A stretch of 64,000 bases of DNA from the NCBI RefSeq assembly GCF_030440515.1, contig NZ_CP076543.1:620001-684000 (forward strand), given 5' to 3'. The notes under the pieces are model-generated. The model had not been told where the DNA came from, did no database searches, and saw nothing but the letters and a program-made list of their open reading frames with translations. Source of the stretch: Streptomyces xanthophaeus. GTDB lineage: Bacteria > Actinomycetota > Actinomycetes > Streptomycetales > Streptomycetaceae. Position 1 is the stretch's first letter, and each line of letters begins with the position of its first letter. The position numbers were made by a program, and so were the translations under genes. Shown here in pieces: positions 1 through 7,806 of the stretch.

Positions 1-2
1 AG

Positions 3-2519
3 GGCTGGAAGATCCACGTCTCGGCCTGCCTGGACAACGCCGAGTCCGTCCTCGAACGGGTCCACACGTACTGCGTGGAGCGCCGGATCGCCTTCAAGTT
101 CGTTCCGAGCCGGTACCTGCTGCACCTGCGCAACGCGAAGTACGCCGACCGCGCGGCGAGCGGCAAGTTCCTCACCGTGTACCCGGCGGACGAGGAGCAG
201 TGCCGGCGCGTCGCCGAGGAGCTCGACGCGCTGCTGGCCGGGGAGCCGGGCCCGTACATCCTGAGCGACCTGCGCTGGAACGACGGGCCCGTGCACCTGC
301 GGTACGGGAGTTTCACCCTGCGGCACTGCTACGACGACCGCGGCGAGCTCGTCCCGGCGATCGAGACCCCGGACGGCCGGCTCGTACCGGACCCGCGGGG
401 TCCGGTGTTCCAGCTGCCCGAGTGGGCCGAGCTGCCCGCGTTCCTCGCGCCCCATCTGGCCCGGCGGGCCGCCGTCACCCTCGAAGGTCTTCCGTACACG
501 GTCGAACGCGCCCTGCACTTCTCCAACGGTGGCGGTGTCTACGCCGGCCGTGACGTGCGCACCGGCGAACCGGTCGTCCTCAAGGAGGCGCGCCCCTTCG
601 CGGGGCTCGCGGCCGACGGGGCCGACGCCGTGACCCGGCTGCACCGCGAGCGCAGGGCCCTGGAGCAACTGGCCGGGCTGGACTGCGTGCCCGCGGTCCA
701 CGGCACCTTCACCGTCGGGGACCACCACTTCCTCGTGATGCAGTACCTGGAGGGCAAGCCCCTCAACACCTACTTCGCCCGCCGGCACCCGCTGATCGAG
801 GCGGACCCCGATCCCGCGGAGCTCGCGGAGTACACCCGGTGGGCTCTGGAGGTCCACCGGCAGGTGACGCGGGCCGTGGAGGCGGTGCACGCCCGTGGCA
901 TCGTCTTCAACGACCTCCACCTGTTCAACATCATGGTCGCGGAGGACGAGGGGACCGGCGGGATGTCGGTCGCGCTCCTCGACTTCGAGGCCGCCGCCCA
1001 CGTGGACGAGGGGCTCCGCCAGACCGTCGCCAACCCGGCGTTCGTCGCCCCGGCCGGCCGGCGCGGTTTCGCCGTCGACCGGTACGCCCTGGCCTGCCTG
1101 CGGCTGGCCCTGTTCCTGCCGCTGACCAGCCTGCTGGTGCTGGACCGGGCCAAGGCGGCGCACCTGGCCGGCATCGCCGCCGAGCAGTTCCCGGTTCCCC
1201 GCGGGTTCCTCGACGAGGCGGTACGGGAGATCCTCGCGGACCCCGGTCCCGGCACCGGGACCGGGACCGGGACCGGGACCGGCGGTGGTTCCGGCGGTCG
1301 CGTGGCCGTGCCCCGTGCCCGGCCCTACCTGCCGGTCGAGCCGGGCGACCCGGCGGCCGCATGTGCCTCGATGACGGCGGCGATCCGGGCGAGCGCCACC
1401 TTCGACCGCGAGGACCGCCTCTTCCCCGGGGACCCGGCCCAGTTCGCGACCGCAGGCGGTGGTACCGGCTTCGGCTACGGAGCGGCCGGTGTGCTGTACG
1501 CGCTCGCCGAGACCGGCGCCGATCCGTGGCCCGAGGCCGAGGAATGGCTGCTGGCCCGTACGAAGGAGCCGGCCTCCGGGATGCCGCTGGGCTTCTACGA
1601 CGGCCTCGCCGGTCTCGCCTGGACCCTGGAACGGCTCGGCCACCGCGACCGCGCGCTCGCCCTCGCCGAACAACTGCTGGGCCAGCCCTGGCAGTCGGCG
1701 GGGCCCGACCTGCACGGCGGTCTCGCCGGCATCGGCCTGGCCCTCGACTCCCTGGGCTCGGCCACCGGCGAGGGCGAACTGCACGCCGCGGCCCTGCGCT
1801 GCGCCGAGCTCCTCGCCGATGCCGCGACCGGGACCGGGACCGGGACCGGGCCGAAACGGGCCGGCCTGCTCCATGGTCACAGCGGACCCGCACTGCTCCA
1901 CCTGCGGCTCTACGAGCGCACCGGCGACCAGGAGTTCCTGATCCGGGCCGGCCGGGCCCTGCACCGCGATCTCGACCGCTGCGTGACCAGCGCGTTCGGC
2001 ACCCTGCAGGTCGACGAGGGCTGGCGCACGATGCCCTACCTCGGCGGCGGCAGCGTAGGGATCGGCATGGTGCTGGACGACTGGCTGGAGCATGCGCGGG
2101 ACGACCGCTTCGAACGGGCCCGGCCGGAGATCGTCCGCGCCGCCCAGGCGACCTTCTACGCCCAGCCCGGACTGTTCCGCGGCGCGGCCGGCATGATCCT
2201 CCACCTGGCCCGGACCACGACGCCGGGTCCGGGCTCCGCCCCCGCGGACATCGCCCGGCAGGTGGAGGCGCTGGCCCGGCACGCGGTCCCGTACCAGGGC
2301 TTCCTGGCCTTCCCCGGCGAGCAGATGATGCGCCTGTCCATGGATCTGTCCACGGGCACGGCCGGCGCGCTCCTCGCCCTCGGCGGCGCCGCGCCCGGCG
2401 GGCGCGCGCACCTGCCGTTCCTCCCGCCGCTGCGGTCCACCGCGGCGGCCCCAGAGCCGGTCCCCCTCGCGGGGGCCGTGACCCATCGGAACACCACAGT
2501 GAAGAGGAAACGAACATGA
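3..2519 (+). CDS. ramC: RamC-type class III lanthipeptide synthetase (LanKC), 5'-truncated by window edge
   Basis: The reading frame is open from the first bases, so the true start lies upstream; 838 residues remain of a family usually a little over 900. It should phosphorylate, eliminate and cyclise Ser/Cys in the RamS precursor to make SapB. Order seen: N-terminal lyase region, a Ser/Thr-kinase-like domain (lysine in VVLKEA, catalytic loop FNDLHLFN, DFE in place of DFG), then a LanC-like cyclase domain with repeated Gly-rich helices (LHGGLAGIG, GLFRGAAG). The CHG zinc-ligand motif of class I/II/IV cyclases is absent, which fits class III. Two Thr-Gly stretches come from ACCGGG hexamer repeats. 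The stop overlaps the ramS start (ATGA), so the two are translationally coupled. Confidence 0.95.
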   Translation, partial: GWKIHVSACLDNAESVLERVHTYCVERRIAFKFVPSRYLLHLRNAKYADRAASGKFLTVYPADEEQCRRVAEELDALLAGEPGPYILSDLRWNDGPVHLRYGSFTLRHCYDDRGELVPAIETPDGRLVPDPRGPVFQLPEWAELPAFLAPHLARRAAVTLEGLPYTVERALHFSNGGGVYAGRDVRTGEPVVLKEARPFAGLAADGADAVTRLHRERRALEQLAGLDCVPAVHGTFTVGDHHFLVMQYLEGKPLNTYFARRHPLIEADPDPAELAEYTRWALEVHRQVTRAVEAVHARGIVFNDLHLFNIMVAEDEGTGGMSVALLDFEAAAHVDEGLRQTVANPAFVAPAGRRGFAVDRYALACLRLALFLPLTSLLVLDRAKAAHLAGIAAEQFPVPRGFLDEAVREILADPGPGTGTGTGTGTGGGSGGRVAVPRARPYLPVEPGDPAAACASMTAAIRASATFDREDRLFPGDPAQFATAGGGTGFGYGAAGVLYALAETGADPWPEAEEWLLARTKEPASGMPLGFYDGLAGLAWTLERLGHRDRALALAEQLLGQPWQSAGPDLHGGLAGIGLALDSLGSATGEGELHAAALRCAELLADAATGTGTGTGPKRAGLLHGHSGPALLHLRLYERTGDQEFLIRAGRALHRDLDRCVTSAFGTLQVDEGWRTMPYLGGGSVGIGMVLDDWLEHARDDRFERARPEIVRAAQATFYAQPGLFRGAAGMILHLARTTTPGPGSAPADIARQVEALARHAVPYQGFLAFPGEQMMRLSMDLSTGTAGALLALGGAAPGGRAHLPFLPPLRSTAAAPEPVPLAGAVTHRNTTVKRKRT
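1254..1283 (+). repeat. ACCGGG hexanucleotide repeat inside ramC (first)
   Basis: Four perfect ACCGGG units plus a final ACCGGC encode a Thr-Gly run between the kinase and cyclase domains. The unit is two codons long, so gain or loss of copies keeps the frame. A second array of four units lies at 1827-1850 within the cyclase domain. Confidence 0.9.
1827..1850 (+). repeat. ACCGGG hexanucleotide repeat inside ramC (second)
   Basis: Four perfect ACCGGG copies encode a second Thr-Gly run, in a loop of the LanC-like domain just before the GLLHGHSG segment. Same unit and same reading phase as the array at 1254-1283. Confidence 0.9.
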
Positions 2520-2653
2520 CGCTTCTCGACCTGCAGTCGATGGAAACCCCCAAGGAAGAGGCCACCGAGGCCGCGCACCTCACCGGTGGCGGCAGCCGCG
2601 CCAGCCTGCTCCTCTGCGGCGACAGCAGCCTGAGCATCACGACCTGTAACTGA
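2516..2653 (+). CDS. ramS: SapB lanthipeptide precursor RamS
   Basis: A 45-residue precursor that starts inside the ramC stop codon. The leader has LLDLQSME, the recognition motif type of class III leaders, and PKEEA. The last 20 residues (GSRASLLL...ITTCN) match my recollection of the S. coelicolor SapB core, with two Ser-x3-Cys ring motifs (SLLLC and SITTC) and extra serines that can become dehydroalanine. SapB is a secreted amphipathic peptide that lowers surface tension so aerial hyphae can rise. The leader is about three residues longer than I recall for RamS (42 residues), with an AAHLTG segment before the core. RamC should modify it; the RamAB transporter is the likely exporter. Confidence 0.97.
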   Translation: MTLLDLQSMETPKEEATEAAHLTGGGSRASLLLCGDSSLSITTCN

Positions 2654-2672
2654 TCAGGGATCAGGTCCTCCT

Positions 2673-2705
2673 GCGGGCCCGGGCGGTTCCACCGCCCGGG
2701 CCCGC
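2673..2705 (+). terminator. GC-rich hairpin between ramS and ramA (attenuator-like)
   Basis: A perfect 14-bp inverted repeat (2673-2686 and 2692-2705) with a 5-nt loop TTCCA follows the ramS stop by 19 bases. No U-tract follows. Placed between precursor and transporter genes, it could reduce transcription into ramAB or protect the 3' end of ramS mRNA, giving more precursor than exporter. That role is inference. Confidence 0.7.
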
Positions 2706-2730
2706 ACCACACCCCTGGAGCCCGCGCCCC

Positions 2731-4569
2731 ATGACTGTCCCCGATCCTCCCGGCGAGGCGCCGGCCGCCCGCGCGGCCGACCGGGCTCTGCGGGCGGCCG
2801 CGCGACACAGCGCAGGCCGCCTCGCCGCCGCGGCCGGCTGCGCGGTGGCCGCCGCCGGCGCGGCCCTGGCCGAGCCCGCGGTCCTCGGCCACACCCTCGA
2901 TCTGCTGCTGCGGCAGGACCCCGCCGGCGCCCGGTGGACCGTGTGGTGCGCCATGGTGATCGCCGCCGAGGTGCTGCTCGACGCGGCGACGGCCCGGCTC
3001 ACCGGCGGTGTCGACGCCCGCTCCACCGCCTGGCTGCGGCGGCTCGGGCTCGGCCGGCTGCTGCGCACCGCGCCGCACCATGCCGCGCGCCACTCCCCCG
3101 GTGAGCTCTCCGCCCGGCTGACCGCACAGGCCACCACCGCCGGCGCCGTACCGGCGGCCGTCGTGACCGCGTCCGTGGCCCTGGTCCCCCCGCTCGGCGG
3201 GCTCGTGGCGCTGTTCGTGGTCGACGTATGGACCGCGCTGGCCTTCCTCGCCGGGCTCCCGCTGCTCGCCCTGCTGCTGAGGGCGTTCGCGCGCGATTCC
3301 GGGGCCAGCGTCAGCCGCTACCAGGAGGTCCAGCTCGACCTGGCCGGCCGCCTCGTGGAGGCCCTCGGGGGCGCCCGTACCATCGCCGCCGCCGGTACCG
3401 CCGAGCGCGAACAGGCGCGCGTCCTGGCCCGGTTGCCGGAGCTCGGCGCCGAGGGGCGGCGGACGTGGCGGATCTACGGCGCGACCGTGGCGCGTACCGC
3501 TGCCCTCATGCCGCTGCTGCTGTACGTGGTCCTCGGCGTGGGCGGGGTCCGCCTCGCGGAGGGGGCGCTCGGCGTCGGCGGGCTCCTCGCCGCCGTCCGC
3601 TACGCGGGCCTCGCGGCCGGGGTGGGCGCCGTGACGGGGCGGCTGGCGGCCGTGGTGCGCGGCCGGGCCGCCGCCCGCCGCACGGCGGCCCTCTTCGTGC
3701 TCCCCGAACTCCCTCAGGGTGAACGCCGGTTGCCCGATTCGGGGCCAGGCACGCTGGAGCTGCGCGGGGTACGGGTGGTCCGCGCGGGCACCGTGCTGCT
3801 GCACGACGTCGACCTGCGGATCCCCGGTGGGACGACCGCCGTCGTGGTCGGCCGCTCGGGCTCCGGCAAGACGACGCTGGCCGCCGTGGCGGGACGGCTC
3901 ACGGCGTGCGACGAGGGCCGGGTCCTGCTCGACGGCGTGCCGCTCGACGAGCTGTCGGCCGAGGAGCTGCGCCGCGAGGTCGGGCACGCCTTCGAACGCC
4001 CGGCCCTCTTCGGGAGGAGCGTCGCGGCCGCCGTCGCCTTCGGCGGCCGACCGGATCCCCAGGCTCACCCGGACCACGACCCTGATCCCGACCCCGACCC
4101 CGACCGGGACCTGGAGGCCGTGCGCGCCGCCGCGCGGGCGGCCGGGGCCGACACCTTCGTCCGCCGCCTGCCCGAGGGGTACGACACCGCGCTCGGGGAC
4201 GCGCCGCTGTCCGGCGGAGAGCTGCAACGCCTGGGCCTGGCACGGGCGTTCTGCCGTGCGGGGCGGCTGCTCGTCCTGGACGACGCGACGTCGAGCCTGG
4301 ACACCCTCACCGCCCGCGAGGTGGAGCGGGCCCTGGCGAGCGAGGTCCGGCCGGGGACCCGTCTCGTCGTCGCCCACCGCGTCTCCACCGCCGCCCGCGC
4401 CGGCCTCGTCGTCTGGCTCGACGCGGGACGGGTCCGGGCCACCGGTACGCACGCGGAACTGTGGCGGGACCCCGGCTACCGGGCGGTGTTCGGCGCGGGG
4501 GCGGACCCGGATGCGGAAGTGGAAGCGGAACCGGCCGCTGGGCCGCCCGGCCGGGAGGCGGTCCGATGA
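2731..4569 (+). CDS. ramA: RamA, ABC exporter half (TMD-NBD fusion)
   Basis: A 612-residue ABC exporter half, with N-terminal membrane segments (about residues 30-330) followed by an ATPase domain. Walker A GRSGSGKTT is near residue 375, the signature LSGGELQR near 493 and Walker B LLVLDDATSSLD near 515. It most likely pairs with RamB, encoded next with an ATGA overlap, to export SapB or its precursor. The Q-loop position reads GHAFERP, where a glutamine is usual; Glu replaces it. A Asp-Pro repeat (HPDHDPDPDPDPD, from CCCGAC repeats near 4080-4105) sits between the Q-loop and the signature. Confidence 0.93.
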   Translation: MTVPDPPGEAPAARAADRALRAAARHSAGRLAAAAGCAVAAAGAALAEPAVLGHTLDLLLRQDPAGARWTVWCAMVIAAEVLLDAATARLTGGVDARSTAWLRRLGLGRLLRTAPHHAARHSPGELSARLTAQATTAGAVPAAVVTASVALVPPLGGLVALFVVDVWTALAFLAGLPLLALLLRAFARDSGASVSRYQEVQLDLAGRLVEALGGARTIAAAGTAEREQARVLARLPELGAEGRRTWRIYGATVARTAALMPLLLYVVLGVGGVRLAEGALGVGGLLAAVRYAGLAAGVGAVTGRLAAVVRGRAAARRTAALFVLPELPQGERRLPDSGPGTLELRGVRVVRAGTVLLHDVDLRIPGGTTAVVVGRSGSGKTTLAAVAGRLTACDEGRVLLDGVPLDELSAEELRREVGHAFERPALFGRSVAAAVAFGGRPDPQAHPDHDPDPDPDPDRDLEAVRAAARAAGADTFVRRLPEGYDTALGDAPLSGGELQRLGLARAFCRAGRLLVLDDATSSLDTLTAREVERALASEVRPGTRLVVAHRVSTAARAGLVVWLDAGRVRATGTHAELWRDPGYRAVFGAGADPDAEVEAEPAAGPPGREAVR

Positions 4570-6374
4570 GCGAGTACGGCACCTGGCACCGGGTGTCCCG
4601 CGAGGGCCGCCGCTTCCTGCGCGGGCGGGTCCGGACGCTGTCCAGGCTCGCGCTCTGGTCCCTGCTGGAGTCCGCGCACACCTTCCTCGGCGGTTACGCG
4701 GTGGCCCGCGCCCTCGACGACGGCTTCCTCGCCGGCCGTACCGGGACCGGTATCGGCTGGCTGGCCGTGGCCGGCGGGGGCGCGCTGCTCGGCGCCCTCG
4801 CCCTGCGCGGGGTGTTCGGCGGGCTCGCGGACCTGGTGGAACCGCTGCGCGACGGCCTGGTGCGGCGCTCCGTGCGCCAGGCGATCGGGCGCGCCGTCTC
4901 CGATCCCTGGCGGGCCGGTGACGCGGGTGCGGTCTCCCGGCTCACGCAGCAGACCGAGATGGCCCGGGACTCCTTCGCCGGACTGGTCCTGATCGCCCGG
5001 TCGTTCGTCTTCACCGCCCTGGGCGCGCTGCTCGGACTGGCCGCGCTGGCCCCCGTCCTGCTGGTCCTCGTACTGCCCGCGCTGCTCCTGGGTACGGGCG
5101 CCTTCCTCGCCACGCTGCACCCGATGGCACGGGTGCAGCGTGCGGCGCTCGACGCCGACGAGGCGTTGTCCGCGCGCGCGGGCGAGCTGGCGGCGGGGCT
5201 GCGCGACGTCGTCGCGTGCGGGGGCGGGGCGAGCGCCGGAGCCGGGGTGGAGCAGCTGATCGCCGAGCAGGAGCGGCTGACCGGACGGCTCGCGCGGTGG
5301 ACCGCGCTGCGCACGCTGGCCCTGGGCGTCGCGGGCCGGCTGCCGGTCGTCGTGTTGCTGGCCGGGGCGCCCTGGCTGCTCCGGCGCGGGGTGAGTGCGG
5401 GGGCGGTGGCCGGGGCCCTGACCTACCTCGTGCAGTCGCTGCTGCCCGCCCTGGACGCGCTGATGACGGCGGTGGGCGCGGCGGGCACCCGGCTGCTGGT
5501 GGTGCTGGACCGGTTCTGCGATCCGGAACCGGCGGCCCCGCGGCCGGACTCCGCTCCCCGGGCGGCGGACCCGGGGCCGGTACCCGCACCGCCGACGCCG
5601 CCGGCACCGCCGGCACCGTCCGGGCCGCCCGCGCCGCCCGCGCCCGCCGTCGAACTGCGCCGGGTCCGCTTCGCCTACGGTCCGCGCGCGCACCCGGTGA
5701 TCGACGGCCTCGACCTGGTGGTCGGGCCGGGCGAACACCTGGCCGTGGTGGGGCCGAGCGGCATCGGCAAGTCCACCCTCACCGCCCTGATCGCCGGCCT
5801 GCTGCCGCCCGGCCGGGGAACCGTACGGGTGGCGGGCGCCCCCGCGCTCCGCCCCCCGGAACACGGTGGTCCGGGGCCCGGCCCCGACGTCCGCCGGACG
5901 CTGCTGCCCCAGCAGGCGTACGTCTTCACGGGGACGGTCCGCGAGAACCTGACCCACCTGTGCCCGGGCCCGGTGCCTCGGGGCGAGGTGGAGCGGGCCA
6001 CGGCCGCCCTCGGCGCGGACGCACTCGTGGCCCGGCTCGGCGGACTGGACGCGGCCGTCGATCCGGGCCGGCTCACCCCGGGCGAGCGGCAGCACCTCGC
6101 CCTCGCCGCCGCCTACCTCTCCCCCGCCCCCCTGCTGCTGCTGGACGAGGCCACCTGCCACCTCGACCCCCGGACCGAGGAGCGTGCCGAACGGGCGCTC
6201 GCGGAACGCCCCGGCACGCTGGTGGTGGTCGCCCACCGCATCTCCTCCGCCGTCAGGGCCGACCGGGTCCTCGTACTCGACGGGACCCGGGCGGTGTGCG
6301 GCACGCATGCGGAGCTCCCGGCCAGGTCACCCCTGTACCGGGAGCTGGTGGGCCTGTGGAACGCGCAAGGGTGA
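4566..6374 (+). CDS. ramB: RamB, ABC exporter half (TMD-NBD fusion)
   Basis: The ATG at 4566 overlaps the ramA stop and gives 602 residues; the longer upstream frame only reads through ramA. N-terminal membrane domain, a Pro/Ala-rich linker (about residues 330-360), then an ATPase domain with Walker A VGPSGIGKST (near 396), Q-loop LLPQQAY, a divergent signature LTPGERQHLALA and Walker B LLLLDEATCHLD. The signature differs from the usual LSGGQ; the opposing half RamA has the standard form, so the heterodimer may have one weaker ATP site. Partner of RamA in SapB export. Confidence 0.92.
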   Translation: MSEYGTWHRVSREGRRFLRGRVRTLSRLALWSLLESAHTFLGGYAVARALDDGFLAGRTGTGIGWLAVAGGGALLGALALRGVFGGLADLVEPLRDGLVRRSVRQAIGRAVSDPWRAGDAGAVSRLTQQTEMARDSFAGLVLIARSFVFTALGALLGLAALAPVLLVLVLPALLLGTGAFLATLHPMARVQRAALDADEALSARAGELAAGLRDVVACGGGASAGAGVEQLIAEQERLTGRLARWTALRTLALGVAGRLPVVVLLAGAPWLLRRGVSAGAVAGALTYLVQSLLPALDALMTAVGAAGTRLLVVLDRFCDPEPAAPRPDSAPRAADPGPVPAPPTPPAPPAPSGPPAPPAPAVELRRVRFAYGPRAHPVIDGLDLVVGPGEHLAVVGPSGIGKSTLTALIAGLLPPGRGTVRVAGAPALRPPEHGGPGPGPDVRRTLLPQQAYVFTGTVRENLTHLCPGPVPRGEVERATAALGADALVARLGGLDAAVDPGRLTPGERQHLALAAAYLSPAPLLLLDEATCHLDPRTEERAERALAERPGTLVVVAHRISSAVRADRVLVLDGTRAVCGTHAELPARSPLYRELVGLWNAQG

Positions 6375-6405
6375 GGGAGGGGCCGGGGGAACCCGGGCCG
6401 GCGGC

Positions 6406-7020
6406 TCAGACCCAGCCGGCCCGCCGGGATATCCGGATGGCATCGATCAGGTTGCGGGCGCCGGTCTTCCGGGTCACGGCAGCCATGTAGTTGCGTACGG
6501 TTCCGCTGGCGAGGTGCAGGGCGCGGGCTATCTCCGCGATCGAGTCTCCCTCGGCGGCGCGGGCCAGCACACTCAGCTCGCGCGGGCTGAGCGGCACGGG
6601 GTCGGCTTCCATGAAGGCCGAGGCGAGCGTGGCGTCGATGAAGCGCTCTCCCGCGGCGACCTTCCCGATGGCCCGGACCAGCCGGGCGGGCGAGCCGTCC
6701 TTGTCCACGTAGCCGAGCGCCTCGGTCCGGAACGCGCGCTGCAGCGAGCCCGGCAGGTCGGCCCGGGCGAGCACGAGCAGGGGTGTGGGCGTGGGCGAGT
6801 GGGGCAGGAGGCGGGCGGCGCCCGCGTCCGCGAGGAGGGCGGCCGAGACCCCCGGACAGTCGAGGTCCACGACCACCACGTCGGGTCGTAAGAATTCGGC
6901 CTGGCGCGCGGCGGCGCGCCAGCCGGCGGAGGTGACGTCGAAGTCGCCTTCGGATCTCAGGAGCGCGGCCAGGGCCGACCTCACGAGGCATACGCCGTGC
7001 AGCACCAGGACCTTGGTCAT
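6406..7020 (-). CDS. ramR: RamR, atypical NarL/FixJ-type response regulator
   Basis: Convergent to ramCSAB with a 31-base gap. I chose MTKVLVLHG as start (204 residues) because the receiver domain begins there; an upstream ATG adds 12 residues without family support. N-terminal receiver domain: Asp52 is at the phosphorylation position (VVDLDCPG) and the Lys is present (GYVDKD), but the acidic pair near the N-terminus is replaced by His8-Gly9. C-terminal LuxR-type helix-turn-helix (LSPRELSVLARAAEGDSIAEIA...). RamR is the known activator of the ram operon. The acidic-pocket change suggests control that does not depend on normal phosphotransfer, and no kinase gene is adjacent. Confidence 0.92.
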   Translation of the reverse strand: MTKVLVLHGVCLVRSALAALLRSEGDFDVTSAGWRAAARQAEFLRPDVVVVDLDCPGVSAALLADAGAARLLPHSPTPTPLLVLARADLPGSLQRAFRTEALGYVDKDGSPARLVRAIGKVAAGERFIDATLASAFMEADPVPLSPRELSVLARAAEGDSIAEIARALHLASGTVRNYMAAVTRKTGARNLIDAIRISRRAGWV

Positions 7021-7398
7021 CGGGGTTCCCCTCACGTGACGATCGATCAGCATCAAGCGGCTGCCCAGCTACCGCCATGAGGGAACGTCACGGCGGGAGG
7101 CGTGCGGGGGCGCGTGGCCTGAGCCGGACGCTCCACCCGTTCCACCCCCGCCCGGCCGGTGGCCCTCCCACCTCGGCGGGCATCCGGAAAGGGCCGGGGA
7201 ACCGCTCGGGAGCCGGAGATCCGGATGGGCTGATTCCGCGTGCATTCGGCGGGATCCGCCCCGCCCCGGGGCCGGTCGTACCGGCTCATCCGTACATGTC
7301 GAAAAGACTTCGGGCGGGATGTCGAGAACCCGTGGCCGGCTCCGTCCCAGGGATGAACGCGACCACAATGGGTCGCACCAGGACCGAGGAGAACCATC
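7021..7398. other. Intergenic region between ramR and the DGPF/ECF operon
   Basis: 378 bases without a supported gene, between divergent ramR and the DGPF gene. It should hold both promoters. The only clear motif is a pair of TGTCGA copies near 7297-7325 (separate entry). Short frames here lack start-site or codon support. Confidence 0.6.
7297..7325 (+). promoter_or_regulatory. Candidate ECF sigma promoter with two TGTCGA motifs
   Basis: TGTCGA at 7297-7302 and again at 7320-7325, 17 bases apart and about 75-100 bases upstream of the DGPF gene start. ECF42-type promoters are described as TGTCGA-like at -35, so one copy may be the autoregulated promoter element of the downstream sigma gene. 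Assignment of -35 and -10 is tentative. Confidence 0.4.
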
Positions 7399-7806
7399 AT
7401 GGCCAAGTACCTGCTGCTCAAGCACTACCGCGGCGCCCCGGCAGCGGTCAACGACGTGCCCATGGACCGGTGGACGCCCGAGGAGATCTCGGCGCACATC
7501 CAGTACATGCACGACTTCGCGGCCCGGCTCGAAGGGACCGGCGAGTTCGTCGACGGCCAGGCGCTCGCCCCCGAGGGGACCTTCGTCCGGTACGACGGTG
7601 AGGGGCGCCCGCCGGTCACCGACGGCCCGTTCGCCGAGACCAAGGACCTGATCGCCGGCTGGATGGTGATCGACGTCGACAGCTACGAGCGCGCCGTCGA
7701 ACTGGCCGGAGAGCTGTCGGCCGCCCCCGGGGCGGGCGGGAAGCCGATCCACGAGTGGCTCGAACTGCGCCCGTTCCTGGCCGCTCCGCCCACCATCACG
7801 GAATGA
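7399..7806 (+). CDS. YCII-related / DGPF domain protein
   Basis: 135 residues with the DGPF signature (VTDGPFAETKDLIAGW, about residues 74-89) and the MKYLLLxH-type N-terminus of the YCII-related fold. A good ribosome site (GAGGAGAA) precedes the ATG. The stop overlaps the sigma-factor start (ATGA). Genes of this family are commonly next to ECF42 sigma factors; the molecular role is unknown, and a small-molecule binding or partner role has been assumed. Confidence 0.9.
   Translation: MAKYLLLKHYRGAPAAVNDVPMDRWTPEEISAHIQYMHDFAARLEGTGEFVDGQALAPEGTFVRYDGEGRPPVTDGPFAETKDLIAGWMVIDVDSYERAVELAGELSAAPGAGGKPIHEWLELRPFLAAPPTITE

Noticed and set aside
3-2519. Class IV lanthipeptide synthetase (LanL)
   Set aside because: The zinc-binding CHG motif of LanL cyclase domains is absent; the RamS partner fits class III.
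931-4452. Long minus-strand open frame (1173 codons) opposite ramC and ramA
   Set aside because: High-GC DNA leaves antisense frames open. Its translation is Arg/Pro/Gly-rich without any domain, while the plus strand has clear RamC/RamS/RamA.
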